NCBI GenBank assembly: GCA_958295915.1
Contig: OY282381.1
Coordinates: 4,114,722-4,178,721, forward strand
DNA from: an uncultured Caldilineaceae bacterium
GTDB lineage: Bacteria; Chloroflexota; Anaerolineae; Caldilineales; Caldilineaceae
Reading direction: 5' to 3'
DNA: 64,000 bases
The notes under the pieces are model-generated. The model was not told the origin of the DNA. It saw nothing but the letters and a program-made list of their open reading frames with translations, and did no database searches. A program made the position numbers and the translations under genes. Below, in pieces: positions 31,469 to 40,500 of this stretch. Within the stretch, counting starts at the first letter, position 1. Each line of letters starts with the position of its first letter.

Positions 31469-31947
31469 AGTGAATGCCCCCTTTCAGCCTTTCTCATTAA
31501 ATCAGTAAGTTGCTCACTGCTGAACATGTTGGCTACAGGTATGCGAACCGTGACACTGGAAGTGTTTGGTACGTCTGGCTGTCCTTCAACTGAAAGCCAA
31601 TAGGCGCAATGGCGCAGACAAAGCTCATCATTCGTTTGCTTCAGCCACTGGGTTTCTTCCCCGGGCATCAGAACAACGATCAAGATGCGTGGTGTTCGAG
31701 TAGATTCTTTCAAATCATTGTAGTTTTTAATCGGCAGGGGGAAGGCCAGGTGACTCTCCCGCAGAATGTCCTGTGAAGTGGCCTTGGCCTGGAAATCGAT
31801 CCTGGGACGTCGTCCGAAGTCTCCCATCAGAGTTCCGTCCACACTGTCGTGGTCTACCCTTGGCTCAACAATCTGATACCCTGCCTGCGATGCGACCGCT
31901 TCGATATATGCCAAAGAAAAACGCTCTTTCATAGCGTTTCGGTCCAT
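31465..31947 (-). CDS. DUF4365 protein (nuclease-like fold)
   Basis: 160 residues from the ATG at 31947, chosen because GGGTGAG precedes it. A longer frame running into the IS element is not believable. The sequence KERFSLAYIEAVASQAGYQI, then DSVDGTL and RIDFQAKAT, matches DUF4365, whose D...Q-x-K core resembles PD-(D/E)XK nucleases. DUF4365 proteins are frequent in defence islands. It overlaps the next gene by ATGA. Its original promoter lay upstream of the SIR2 gene and is now separated from it by the IS. Confidence 0.7.
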   Translation of the reverse strand: MDRNAMKERFSLAYIEAVASQAGYQIVEPRVDHDSVDGTLMGDFGRRPRIDFQAKATSQDILRESHLAFPLPIKNYNDLKESTRTPRILIVVLMPGEETQWLKQTNDELCLRHCAYWLSVEGQPDVPNTSSVTVRIPVANMFSSEQLTDLMRKAERGHSL

Positions 31948-31965
31948 TACACTCACCCTATAATA

Positions 31966-32856
31966 ACCTTTGGTGCTAGTTTGGAGTTGGTCATGAGAAG
32001 GGCGACAATCTCTCTTGAAACGACCAAGCCCCAAGAGAGGAGCCCTTCTCATGATCACGGTTGATTTTATCACAGAACTGTTCTGCCGGGTGGATGATCG
32101 GATCGGCTATCTGCCGAAACATCGTCAAGCTCGTCTCTTTCCGAGCGAAGTCGTCACGCTGTCTCTGCTCTATGCCTTGACAGGCAAAGGGAATCGAGCC
32201 TTCTGGCGCTGGCTAAGCAGGGATTATGTGCCCTTGTTTCCCCATCTGCCCTGTCGCCCGCGCCTCTTTCGGCTATTCAACAGCCATCGGACTCTGATCG
32301 ATGTCTTTATGGCTGCGCCCTCCTTACTCGGCGTCATCGACAGCTACGGCATTGAACTCATTCATCCTCGCCGAGAAGGTCGCAGTAAGCGGCAAATCGG
32401 CAAGAAAGGTAAATCGAACTGTCGCTGGATAGTGGGCGGCAAGCTCTGTTTCGTCCTCGACCATCTGGGGCGGGTCGTGGATTGGAAGTGTGATACCGCC
32501 AATGTGCATGATGGCTCTGCCTTCCAGCATCTGGTCGACAAGCTTCGTCACCGGATGGTCATCTTTGCTGATACTGGCTTTGCCAAAAGTGACTGGCAGC
32601 CCCCGAACTTGCGCCTGTGTCAGCGCGGTGAATGGAACGTGCGCATGATCGTCGAAACCATTCTCTCCATGCTGACCTATATCTGTCGCTTCAAACACAT
32701 GGCTCACAAGAGTTGGCTCTATTTCGAAACCAGAGTTGGTTTCACTCTGGCATTATTTAACATCTTGATCCAGTGGCACGGTTTTCTGCCCGATGAAACC
32801 GGCTTTGTTCCTCTCTCCATCGCTGAATTCAGCCTTTAACTACCGGCGCCAATGGT
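31966..32856 (+). mobile_element. Complete insertion sequence, probably IS982-like, with 5-bp target duplication
   Basis: 891 bp. The ends ACCTTTGGTGCTAGTT and, inverted, ACCATTGGCGCCGGTAGTT form imperfect terminal repeats. TAATA occurs directly outside both ends (31961-31965 and 32857-32861), a perfect 5-bp target duplication. One transposase fills the element. Removing the IS and one TAATA restores the 3' end of the SIR2 gene and its junction with the DUF4365 gene. Confidence 0.85.
32051..32839 (+). CDS. DDE transposase of the IS
   Basis: 262 residues from the ATG at 32051, which follows AGAGGAG closely; an upstream in-frame start at 32015 is less likely. Likely catalytic residues are Asp97 (VIDSYG), Asp174 (FADTGF) and Glu202 (VETILS), a D-D-E order with 28 residues between the last two. 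The layout suits the IS982/IS5-type transposases; I lean to IS982 from length and termini. No frameshift or stop is seen, so it may be active. Confidence 0.8.
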   Translation: MITVDFITELFCRVDDRIGYLPKHRQARLFPSEVVTLSLLYALTGKGNRAFWRWLSRDYVPLFPHLPCRPRLFRLFNSHRTLIDVFMAAPSLLGVIDSYGIELIHPRREGRSKRQIGKKGKSNCRWIVGGKLCFVLDHLGRVVDWKCDTANVHDGSAFQHLVDKLRHRMVIFADTGFAKSDWQPPNLRLCQRGEWNVRMIVETILSMLTYICRFKHMAHKSWLYFETRVGFTLALFNILIQWHGFLPDETGFVPLSIAEFSL

Positions 32857-34597
32857 TAATACACTTTCTGACGAATTCATGTAATGCAGCAAGTATCTGC
32901 ATGCAAACCTCAGCAGTTTCGCCAAAGATGCCAGATTTGACGAACGGCGATTCGTTTTGGAAGCTATCGAGGGAATTCTGAATCTCTTGGAATATCCATT
33001 CCCTGTTCCTTTCCCGGTAAAAAAATGTTCCTATAGGAAACTGATACTGATGTGGCAACGACATGCTTTGGGGTATTGGGTGTGCGTAACTTAGCGCAAG
33101 CAGTATTTCGAGCTTGTCGAATATGAGCGTATATTGATCGGGTATGAGCGTATATTGATCGGGATTGGGGATGAGGCGCTTAGTATGTTGCCGCAAATTT
33201 GTATACAATTGGTGCTTAAGCGGCTGATCGAACATCTCCTTACCGTCTACAAACGGACCCAATGGGAAACCATTTTTGTTGGACGGGGATATTGACTGAT
33301 GCAAAGACACAGTGAACGGAGACTTAAATATGTATCCGATGAATTGAAGCCGGTTCGCCTTGAGCGCGCCGAGTCCCAAGGCATAGAGCAAAAGCGCTCC
33401 CGGATACCCTTTCAGGTTATGCGAATGGCCACTTCGAGTACTCCCTAGCACCAGGCGCTCCAACGCTCGCCCCCAAATGTCGTAGTGCCCCTCCTCAGCC
33501 CAAAAGCCTCCGACGAGCGCCATCGCCAGCAATGTCGAACAGGCCGCTTCATAGCGGCGTGCAAGTTCTAGGTCTTCCTTGCCTGAAGTCGGACCGCCCT
33601 GCGTAGCAAAGTCCGTCGTAGATGTTGCCTCGACAACTTGATCAACCACTTCATCAATGAGATCGGCAAGCTGTATTTGGCGCCTGGGCTCACTGAGGTA
33701 ACGCTTCAAGCTCGCGACGGCGGCTTCAGTTGAAAGCAGGTGAGGCCTCGAAAACTCCTCAAGGGACTGGACATATTCCTGGACGTCCTGGAAAAAAGTG
33801 TCGGCATCAGCAATAGGGATCACTTGGGCGGCGCGGTGTTGGATCAAGTGCTGCGCTTTATGGTTGGGTTCGCCGCGGGCTGCCCAATACGTAGTGAAAC
33901 GACGCGATGGAGCGCGCAAAATCGCAGTGCGCAACGCGCCGTCCCAATCCGCTGACCATCCGCATACAATAAGACCAAACTCGTCAATGATACGATCCAG
34001 CAACTGGTTGAATTGGCAAGGATAGGTAGCTAGTTCTGCAGACGTATTCCGAATGCGTATATCGAGGTAATCACCATGGACTTTGAATACACAGCACTGT
34101 GTATGGATAAGCGGAGGAGCGCCCTCTACGTGGTCAGGTGAACTCAAAACCGTTGGCACAACGCCTGCATCTTCCAATGCCTTTTCTATCAAGCGATCAA
34201 AGTTTGTCGTAATGATGACCTTGATAAAGCCTTCTTGCGCAACCAGTTTTGCGATGGCGCGGTGTGCTGCAGTCGGTTGCTTCGCGCCATCCCGCTCCTG
34301 TTCGTTCGGTTCAAAGTACGGGCGCAATAACTGTTGCCGCTCGGCTTGTTCCTTGGCGAGTGCGTCAAGAAGGTTTGAGTAGTTTGCCTCCTTGCCAAAC
34401 TTGTCCCGATACCAATGCTCCGGGTCTGGTTCAGCGTTCTCCTTATGGAGAGCTGCGAGTTTACGAACTAAGTCAAGCGTTATTTCCCAACCCGTCGGAA
34501 TCCCTGCCGCCCTGGATACACCAGAGCCAAGAAGGAGCGCGTACACACCGGGATTGGCCTGAATCGAGAATGCCAATGAGTGAATGGGATCGATCAT
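32840..34597 (-). CDS. SIR2-domain protein, C-terminus altered by the IS
   Basis: 585 residues. The N-terminal ~270 residues form a SIR2-like NAD-binding domain: LLLGSGVSRAAGIPTGWEIT, TTNFDRLIEKAL, VFKVHGDY and CGWSADWDGAL. The rest is a helical region of unknown function. SIR2 domains of this kind act in anti-phage systems that deplete NAD+. The last five codons (NHWRR) and the stop come from the IS end. The uninterrupted gene would have ended CIIG-stop, 5 nt before the DUF4365 ATG. A 21-bp direct duplication gives DQYTLIPDQYTLI near residue 480. Confidence 0.8.
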   Translation of the reverse strand: MIDPIHSLAFSIQANPGVYALLLGSGVSRAAGIPTGWEITLDLVRKLAALHKENAEPDPEHWYRDKFGKEANYSNLLDALAKEQAERQQLLRPYFEPNEQERDGAKQPTAAHRAIAKLVAQEGFIKVIITTNFDRLIEKALEDAGVVPTVLSSPDHVEGAPPLIHTQCCVFKVHGDYLDIRIRNTSAELATYPCQFNQLLDRIIDEFGLIVCGWSADWDGALRTAILRAPSRRFTTYWAARGEPNHKAQHLIQHRAAQVIPIADADTFFQDVQEYVQSLEEFSRPHLLSTEAAVASLKRYLSEPRRQIQLADLIDEVVDQVVEATSTTDFATQGGPTSGKEDLELARRYEAACSTLLAMALVGGFWAEEGHYDIWGRALERLVLGSTRSGHSHNLKGYPGALLLYALGLGALKANRLQFIGYIFKSPFTVSLHQSISPSNKNGFPLGPFVDGKEMFDQPLKHQLYTNLRQHTKRLIPNPDQYTLIPDQYTLIFDKLEILLALSYAHPIPQSMSLPHQYQFPIGTFFYRERNREWIFQEIQNSLDSFQNESPFVKSGIFGETAEVCMQILAALHEFVRKCINHWRR

Positions 34598-34712
34598 GTT
34601 ATTTCTACCTCTATATTGTTCACCCGCATCGCGCAGAGCGTGCGGGATGCCGCGACAGTCAACCGAATCTGCTTATCTGATCATAGCACAAATGTTCCAG
34701 CCATGCCAACTA

Positions 34713-37442
34713 TCACACACCGCCATAGCGCCGCCCGGTCACCGACGGCTCCGCGGCCAGACTGCCGCGAATAGTGGCCACCATCTCCCCATCCAGATCC
34801 AGCGCCGCGATGACGGCATCATCCAGGGCGCGGCGAATGGGGCAGTCGTTCATCTGCGGCAGGGGCAGCAGTACATCCCCGGCGTGGAGATCGTAGGCGG
34901 CCGCTAACTGCGCCGCCGCATCCCCGCCGATGGCGGCAAAGTCCGGCGCCGCCAGTTTGCGCATATCGTCTATTGATATATTCGGATACGTTGGCTTCTT
35001 ATTCGAACGGTCACCCAAGATAGACAGTATGCCGACCGACGAATTCAGATAGACGCATACGGCTTTCTCCCAATCCGCTAACAGGGCGCGCGATACAGTA
35101 AGGCGACAAGGAACCCAGGCTGAGCCTACGCACGGGGAACTCAACCGAACAGCTACCACTCGCGTAGTCAGCAGAAATAGACGCGCTGGCAAAAGCAAAG
35201 AGCTGCGCTGTTGCCAATATTGTTCCGCCAGATGCGCTTTTTTTGGTTTGGCGACGATGTGCGTATCCGCTTTGGCGGCCATTGATTGCGTTCGCGCGGT
35301 GTCATGCTGCCACAGCGCAATGTGGCCCTGTTCGTCGGGCATAGTAGATCGGGTAAAAGTACCCCGTATCCCTTGTCCGGCCGGCCCGATGTCTGCAATG
35401 CTGCCCAACGCAACCGCCTGGAAAAGTTCGCCGTCTCTCAACTGGGCAAATTTTTCGCACAAATAGGGCGAGAGGAACTGCGCCGCGCCCCAATCGCCGG
35501 CCGCAATTTTCCCTGCCGGCCATTGTTGCACGGTTCCATATCCTTGGGTCGCTACAGTGCCATTTGTGATAGCCCAGGCGGTGGAGATCGCGGCGGCCGG
35601 CGATGCCGGATTCAGCGCCAGATTGACCACTTGCGTCGGTGGTTTCGGGCCTTTGTTCGCTGGCCAGCGTCGGCATATCAGCAGCATTTCGCCGATGCTG
35701 GTGTTTTCGGAAAAGTAGATGCGCTGCGGGTCATGGGACGTTACGATGGTCTCAATGTGATAGCGACTTGCCAGATGTTTGCGCATTGCGCGAGATGATG
35801 CGTTGGTTGCCGTGACCAGCGGCAGAACGGCCGCTATGGCGCCCGTATCGGCTTTGTTGATGTGGTCTGCCAGCGCCAGAAATGCGTTGCCGTTGCTGGA
35901 CAGATGGACCGGCTTGTTGGCAAACAGCGCCTTCTCCCGCGCCTTGATTTTGCGTTCCTCCGCGCGGGTGAACTGATCGTGGCGCAGGCTGTCGCGGGTA
36001 TAGGGCGGGTTCATAATCACCAGATCGGCCGGCTCCGTCTCGGTTATCCGCTCGCCGCTGTCTATCTGGGACACGGCCTGGATGGCTTTGGGCCAGGGGA
36101 TGAGCCAGGGCTGCCGCTCCAGAAACTCCAGCGAACCGAGGTAGGCCTCGCCCAGGTGATCCACGCCCAGAAAGGCGCGGCCGATTTTCATGTTCCGAAA
36201 CAGGGTTGTGGGCGACAGCAGGCCCAATGTGGTCGCTGCCATGTGGGTGGCGGTCAGGTTGACATCGTAGCCGCTGAGCACCTGTTCGATCAGGCCGGCC
36301 GCCACTGTCTCATCGTCCTGGGACTGCGGGGCCAGGTCGCGGATTCGTTCCGCCGCCGCCATGAGCAGCGTGCCCGTGCCGCAGGCTGGGTCGGTAATCC
36401 GCAGGCGGGCGATGGCTTCAGGGTCTTGCCAGTCGCACATGGTTTCGTGGATGGCCAGCGTGGCCAACAAGGTAGCCGCCGGCGTGGTGGTGTAGAAAGA
36501 GCCGTCGTAGCGGGCGGTATCCAGCACGGTGTGAAAGATGCGGCCCAATAGGTCATGGCGCAAACCGGCGATGTTGCGCACTACGGCCAGGGCCGCGTGC
36601 GCGCTATCCTGAATGGCGGCTGTATAGGCCGGGTCCTGGGGGCAGGAAGATAGGGCTGCCAGGGCCGTTTCAAAGATGGGTCTGTAGTCCAGGCTGAGGA
36701 TCAGGGTCCAAGCCTCGCTGAACGCGGCGATAGGGTCGGCTGAGGCGGCGCACTGCTGGGCCATAGCCGGCGGCCATGCCGAAGAAGAAAGCAAAAATGA
36801 ATGAATCTTCTCCTCTTTCGTCCCGCGCAGATGATTGTCCAGCCGGGCATGGAACATGGCCGCGCTGACGATGACCAGCAGGGCGCGCTTGGCTGCGGTA
36901 TCCAGAGGATTGCCTTTGGCTGTCTTGGCGCGTTCCGGCAAATCCAGGGTGACGGCCAGGGCCCGTTTCTGGGCCTCACTGAGGCGTCGCACGGCCCCGT
37001 CCAGGCTGGCGGACAACGCGGCGGCCAAGGCGTCGGGGTCGCCCAGTTGCGCCGGCATGAGCCGCAGTACCGAGGCCAACTGCTCCACGTCGCCGCTGCT
37101 CCAGTCCGCGGCCGCCGGCGTTGGCGCGGCCGGGCCGCGCGCTGTCCAGAGCAGATTGGCCGCCGGCGGGGATTCCTCGGTCGTGTTGTCGGGGTAGCAG
37201 ACGGCGACCGCGCATTGGGCCAGCCCCTGTCGCAGGCGGGCGTCGGCATCGCGCATGGCGGCTGTCCGCTTGGCGCGGCTTTGGCCATGCTCCGCCTCCA
37301 CAGCAACGACCAGCGGGCCGATGCGTACCTCCACATCAAGGCGGCGATTGCCGGGTTGCGTCGATTCCTGCCTGGCGTTCAGTCCGTACTTTCGCAGACG
37401 CGAGGCCAGCCAGACGTTCAGCGTGTGTTCATGTTCTCTCAT
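34713..37442 (-). CDS. Fused restriction-methylation enzyme (type IIG-like)
   Basis: About 909 residues from the ATG at 37442; a GTG two codons earlier is an alternative. The N-terminal RRLDVEV...VVAVEAEHG looks like a PD-(D/E)XK nuclease core in which E-x-E replaces E-x-K. A helical connector follows, then an N6-adenine methyltransferase with motif I DPACGTG (about 353) and motif IV NPPY (about 480). The C-terminal third would recognise DNA. A single protein with nuclease, methylase and specificity parts is typical of type IIG enzymes. It lies between the SIR2 operon and the lysine operon. Confidence 0.75.
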   Translation of the reverse strand: MREHEHTLNVWLASRLRKYGLNARQESTQPGNRRLDVEVRIGPLVVAVEAEHGQSRAKRTAAMRDADARLRQGLAQCAVAVCYPDNTTEESPPAANLLWTARGPAAPTPAAADWSSGDVEQLASVLRLMPAQLGDPDALAAALSASLDGAVRRLSEAQKRALAVTLDLPERAKTAKGNPLDTAAKRALLVIVSAAMFHARLDNHLRGTKEEKIHSFLLSSSAWPPAMAQQCAASADPIAAFSEAWTLILSLDYRPIFETALAALSSCPQDPAYTAAIQDSAHAALAVVRNIAGLRHDLLGRIFHTVLDTARYDGSFYTTTPAATLLATLAIHETMCDWQDPEAIARLRITDPACGTGTLLMAAAERIRDLAPQSQDDETVAAGLIEQVLSGYDVNLTATHMAATTLGLLSPTTLFRNMKIGRAFLGVDHLGEAYLGSLEFLERQPWLIPWPKAIQAVSQIDSGERITETEPADLVIMNPPYTRDSLRHDQFTRAEERKIKAREKALFANKPVHLSSNGNAFLALADHINKADTGAIAAVLPLVTATNASSRAMRKHLASRYHIETIVTSHDPQRIYFSENTSIGEMLLICRRWPANKGPKPPTQVVNLALNPASPAAAISTAWAITNGTVATQGYGTVQQWPAGKIAAGDWGAAQFLSPYLCEKFAQLRDGELFQAVALGSIADIGPAGQGIRGTFTRSTMPDEQGHIALWQHDTARTQSMAAKADTHIVAKPKKAHLAEQYWQQRSSLLLPARLFLLTTRVVAVRLSSPCVGSAWVPCRLTVSRALLADWEKAVCVYLNSSVGILSILGDRSNKKPTYPNISIDDMRKLAAPDFAAIGGDAAAQLAAAYDLHAGDVLLPLPQMNDCPIRRALDDAVIAALDLDGEMVATIRGSLAAEPSVTGRRYGGV

Positions 37443-37454
37443 AAACACCTGCAG

Positions 37455-37482
37455 TTACTGACCACTAGCCACCGACCACTGA
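37455..37482. repeat. Short dispersed repeat at an operon boundary
   Basis: TACTGACCACTAGCCAC on the plus strand is the exact reverse complement of the 17-mer in the gltB-gltD spacer. Here it separates the restriction enzyme from lysY. Confidence 0.6.
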
Positions 37483-37486
37483 AGTT

Positions 37487-38566
37487 TCATATTGGATGCA
37501 GGCCCGCAAAGCTCAACCCTGTGGTCTCCTCCCAGCCGCACATCAGATTCAGACATTGCACCGCGCTGCCGGCCGCGCCTTTGCCCAGATTGTCGATGGC
37601 GCAGAGCGCCACGACCCGGCCTGCGCGTCGGTCCAGCTCGAAGCCCACATCCGCGTAGTTGCTGCCGCTGAGGATTTTCGGCTCCGGGTAGCGGTAGATG
37701 CCGGTCTTTTCCTTGACGATGCGCACAAAGGGTTCGTCCCGGTAGGTCTGGCGGTAGGCCCGCCACAGATCCCGTTCGGTTGCGCCGGGTTTGATGAAGA
37801 TGTGGGCCGTAGCCAGGACGCCGCGCACGTTGTCAATGGCTGTAGCGCTGAGATGCACCTTCACTGGCCCCTGACCACCAGCCCCTGACCCCTGATCACC
37901 GCTGTTCAGCGCCTGCGCCACTTCGGCTGTGTGCCGGTGACCGCTGGGCGCGAAGCTGCGCATCGCGCGCGCGCGCTCCGGATGATGGCTGGCATCGGAG
38001 GAGCGGTTGCCCCCTTCACTGCTGCCAACCTTCACTTCGCAGATGACGTCCCGCTTCGGATCGGCCAATCCGGCTGCGAACAACGGCCAGATCGCCAGAA
38101 TTGTGGCTGTAGCGTTACAGCCCACGCCGCTGACATAGCGCGCGCCTCGGATCTGCTGCCGATATAGTTCGGGCAGTCCGTAGACGAATTTCTGCAGCCA
38201 TGCGGGCGCGGCGTGGGCCTTGCCGTACCAGTCCACATATCCCTGGGGGTCCCGCAAGCGGAAATCGGCGCTGAGATCGATGATCCGTTCGGCCAATGCC
38301 GCAAATTCAGCGATACGGCCTATTGCGCCGCCGTGGGGCAGGCCGACCACCAGCACGTCGCAGGGCGTCAGGTCCGCGGCGCGGACAAACTTCAGCTGCG
38401 TGCGCCCCCGCAGATTCGGATGCGTGAAATGCGCAAACGAGCCGGCGTTGCGTTCGCTCGTCACCTGCGCCAGCGATACATGCGGATGATCCAGCAACAG
38501 CCGCAGCAGCTCTCCGCCGGCATAGCCGCTGGCGCCGAGGATAGAAACGGATACGCTTCTACTCAT
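37487..38566 (-). CDS. lysY: LysW-aminoadipate semialdehyde-forming reductase (ArgC/LysY family)
   Basis: 359 residues. The Rossmann start SILGASGYAGGELLRLL and the active-site segment SGVGCNATATILAIWPL with its Cys identify an ArgC/LysY reductase. Adjacent lysX and lysW favour reduction of LysW-linked aminoadipyl phosphate, though a dual role in arginine synthesis occurs in some bacteria. A Gly/Gln-rich insertion (GDQGSGAGGQGP) sits in a normally compact loop and is encoded by repeat-like CCCCTGACC words. It is the last lysine gene here; lysZ, lysJ and lysK are not in the window. Confidence 0.85.
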   Translation of the reverse strand: MSRSVSVSILGASGYAGGELLRLLLDHPHVSLAQVTSERNAGSFAHFTHPNLRGRTQLKFVRAADLTPCDVLVVGLPHGGAIGRIAEFAALAERIIDLSADFRLRDPQGYVDWYGKAHAAPAWLQKFVYGLPELYRQQIRGARYVSGVGCNATATILAIWPLFAAGLADPKRDVICEVKVGSSEGGNRSSDASHHPERARAMRSFAPSGHRHTAEVAQALNSGDQGSGAGGQGPVKVHLSATAIDNVRGVLATAHIFIKPGATERDLWRAYRQTYRDEPFVRIVKEKTGIYRYPEPKILSGSNYADVGFELDRRAGRVVALCAIDNLGKGAAGSAVQCLNLMCGWEETTGLSFAGLHPI

Positions 38567-38587
38567 TTTTGATTGTGATTCTCCAAC

Positions 38588-39469
38588 TCAGCTGTTGGCC
38601 GCCTGCCAGCCCTCTCGCCCCACCTGCAGGGCGAAGTCGGCCATGCGGCCAGGAATATCGACACCTGTAGGCAGAACGCTATTGCGGAATTCCATCGTGT
38701 AGTTGACTTCGTTCACCAGCAGGCCCCGCTCCGTGTCTTCCAGTACGTCAATGGCGACGATCCCGCCGCCCACTGCTTTGGCCGCCCGCGCGCACAGGTC
38801 GTTCAGATCCGCTGTCACCGGGCAGATGGACGCCTGCCCCCCTCTGGCGGTGTTTGTGATCCAGTGGGGAGAATCCCGATAGATGGCGCAGATCGTCTCG
38901 TTGCCGACCACGAAGGCGCGGATGTCCCGGCCCGGTTTGTCGATGTATTCCTGAATGTAGAAGATGCTGTGATGGTACGTCCCCAACACCTCTTTGTGCT
39001 CCAGAAGCGTCTCGGCCGCCTCCCGATCGTTGATCTTGCTGAGCAGCCGGCCCCAGGAGCCGACCGACGGCTTCATCACCACGGGATACCCCAACTCTTC
39101 GATGGCTTCCAGCGCGCTCTCGGCTGTGAAGGCTACGAAGGTGCGGGGGGAGGGAATGCCGGCCGCTGCCAGCGCGTTGGTGGTCTGCAGTTTGTCGCCG
39201 CAAATGTCCGCCACCTGCGCCGAATTGACAGTCGGGATGCCCCGGTCGTTGAGAATGCGCAGGCTATAGAGCGCCCGCCCGTGATGGATGCAGCGCTCGA
39301 CGATGACATCGTATTGATTGTAGCGGGACGCGTAGGTTTCCCCGCCGGATATGTCGAAGATCAGCTTACGGTCGTCTATCAGGTCGAAAGCCACGCCCCG
39401 CTGGGAAAAGGCCTCGAAGAGCAACTTCTCCTCCGCGCGCACGCGGCTGTAAAGGATACCGACTCGCAT
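38588..39469 (-). CDS. lysX: Alpha-aminoadipate--LysW ligase
   Basis: 293 residues, an ATP-grasp ligase that attaches alpha-aminoadipate to the C-terminal Glu of LysW. It shows the ATP-grasp core ([19 protein letters not shown]) and metal-binding end ([14 protein letters not shown]). It lies 3 bp after lysW and 21 bp before lysY, a typical LysW-pathway arrangement. Confidence 0.92.
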   Translation of the reverse strand: MRVGILYSRVRAEEKLLFEAFSQRGVAFDLIDDRKLIFDISGGETYASRYNQYDVIVERCIHHGRALYSLRILNDRGIPTVNSAQVADICGDKLQTTNALAAAGIPSPRTFVAFTAESALEAIEELGYPVVMKPSVGSWGRLLSKINDREAAETLLEHKEVLGTYHHSIFYIQEYIDKPGRDIRAFVVGNETICAIYRDSPHWITNTARGGQASICPVTADLNDLCARAAKAVGGGIVAIDVLEDTERGLLVNEVNYTMEFRNSVLPTGVDIPGRMADFALQVGREGWQAANS

Positions 39470-39472
39470 GGG

Positions 39473-39658
39473 TTACTCTCCCCAGTCCTCGTCCTCTTCC
39501 GGGGCCAGTTCCAGCGTCAGCGGTTCCAAGTCGATGATTTCGAGATCCGCGCCGCACTCGCCGCACTGGACGATTTCGTTCTGCATAACGTCATTGAGTT
39601 CGACTTCACCGAAGCACTCGGAGCATTCGGCGGTGGTGGTGATGGTTTGAACTGCCAT
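39473..39658 (-). CDS. lysW: LysW amino-group carrier protein
   Basis: 61 residues from the ATG at 39658 (GGAGAAG upstream); a longer frame from 39721 is not supported. Two zinc-binding pairs (CSEC, CGEC) and an acidic C-terminus ending EDWGE, whose last Glu carries the substrate, are diagnostic. It shields the amino group of aminoadipate during lysine synthesis. Confidence 0.95.
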   Translation of the reverse strand: MAVQTITTTAECSECFGEVELNDVMQNEIVQCGECGADLEIIDLEPLTLELAPEEDEDWGE

Positions 39659-39984
39659 TGATCTTCTCCAGTCTGTAATCGTAGAGATGTAGGTATCGGG
39701 AATCACGGAATACATTCTCACCAGTCCGCAGCGACTAGCGGCGCGCCGGCGACAAATTCAGCGAGCCGCCGGCGTGTGCCCGGTGATGTGCCTGCGGGCG
39801 GCTCGTCGGGAGCGAAAAAGCCAACTCTCTCGATCTCCCAATCTCCGGCTCTCTCCCATTCAAAGTTTTCACTGCAAAAACAACTAATGTGGTCGCTCTT
39901 GCCTTCAAAGAAGCCGCCGCAGACGCCGCAGAGAGGCGCTGAATGACCAGGATTTCATCCTGTCCCTCCTATACGTCAGGCGCA
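39659..39984. other. Intergenic stretch inside the lysine operon
   Basis: About 326 bp between lysU and lysW with no credible gene. It has GC-rich inverted words (GCCGGCG, GAGCCGCC), A-rich runs, and CGCAGACGCCGCAGAG / CCAGGATTTCATCCTG (a near-palindrome), related to dispersed repeats elsewhere in the window. The LysW ribosome-binding site lies at its end. Confidence 0.45.
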
Positions 39985-40491
39985 TCACAGCCCGAGCCGC
40001 TGCCTGACCTGCGCCACCAGCCCGCCGGCCGCCAGAATCTGCTGGACGGTCTCGCTCAGCGCTGGGAAGGCAAATGCGCCGGCCGCGCACTGAATCTCAT
40101 GCCGCTTCAGGTCCACTGTGACCGTCTCCCGCGCGCGAATCGCCCGGCTGGCTGCCGGACAAACGATTGCCGGCAGGCCGTTGTTGATGGCGTTGCGGTA
40201 GAAGATGCGGGCAAAGCTCTGCGCGATCACCGCGCCAATGCCGCTGTACAGCAGACAGGTGACCGCCTGCTCACGGCTGGAGCCACAGCCGAAATTGCGT
40301 CCGCCGACGATCACATCGCCGGGCCGCGCATTGAGGGCGAATGTCGGGTCCAGATCTTCCAGCGCATGGCGGGCAATCTCCTCTCGCCCTTTGGCCGTAT
40401 AGGTGTACTTGCCCGGAAAGAGCGCATCGGTATTTATGTTGTCCCCATACTTCCAGGCTCGGCCTTGAATTTCCATCTGTTTCGTCTCCAC
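39985..40491 (-). CDS. lysU: Homoaconitase small subunit
   Basis: 168 residues. The LeuD/LysU swivel domain contains [15 protein letters not shown] and [14 protein letters not shown]. It pairs with LysT to convert homocitrate to homoisocitrate. It lies 9 bp after lysT. Family members also act in leucine synthesis; operon context selects lysine, and dual use is possible because no leuCD is seen here. Confidence 0.85.
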   Translation of the reverse strand: METKQMEIQGRAWKYGDNINTDALFPGKYTYTAKGREEIARHALEDLDPTFALNARPGDVIVGGRNFGCGSSREQAVTCLLYSGIGAVIAQSFARIFYRNAINNGLPAIVCPAASRAIRARETVTVDLKRHEIQCAAGAFAFPALSETVQQILAAGGLVAQVRQRLGL

Positions 40492-40500
40492 AGCAGAAAG

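Noticed and set aside
31948..32073. 42-residue N-terminal extension of the DUF4365 protein
   Set aside because: It would be encoded by the IS end. A ribosome-binding site and the family's start fit the ATG at 31947.
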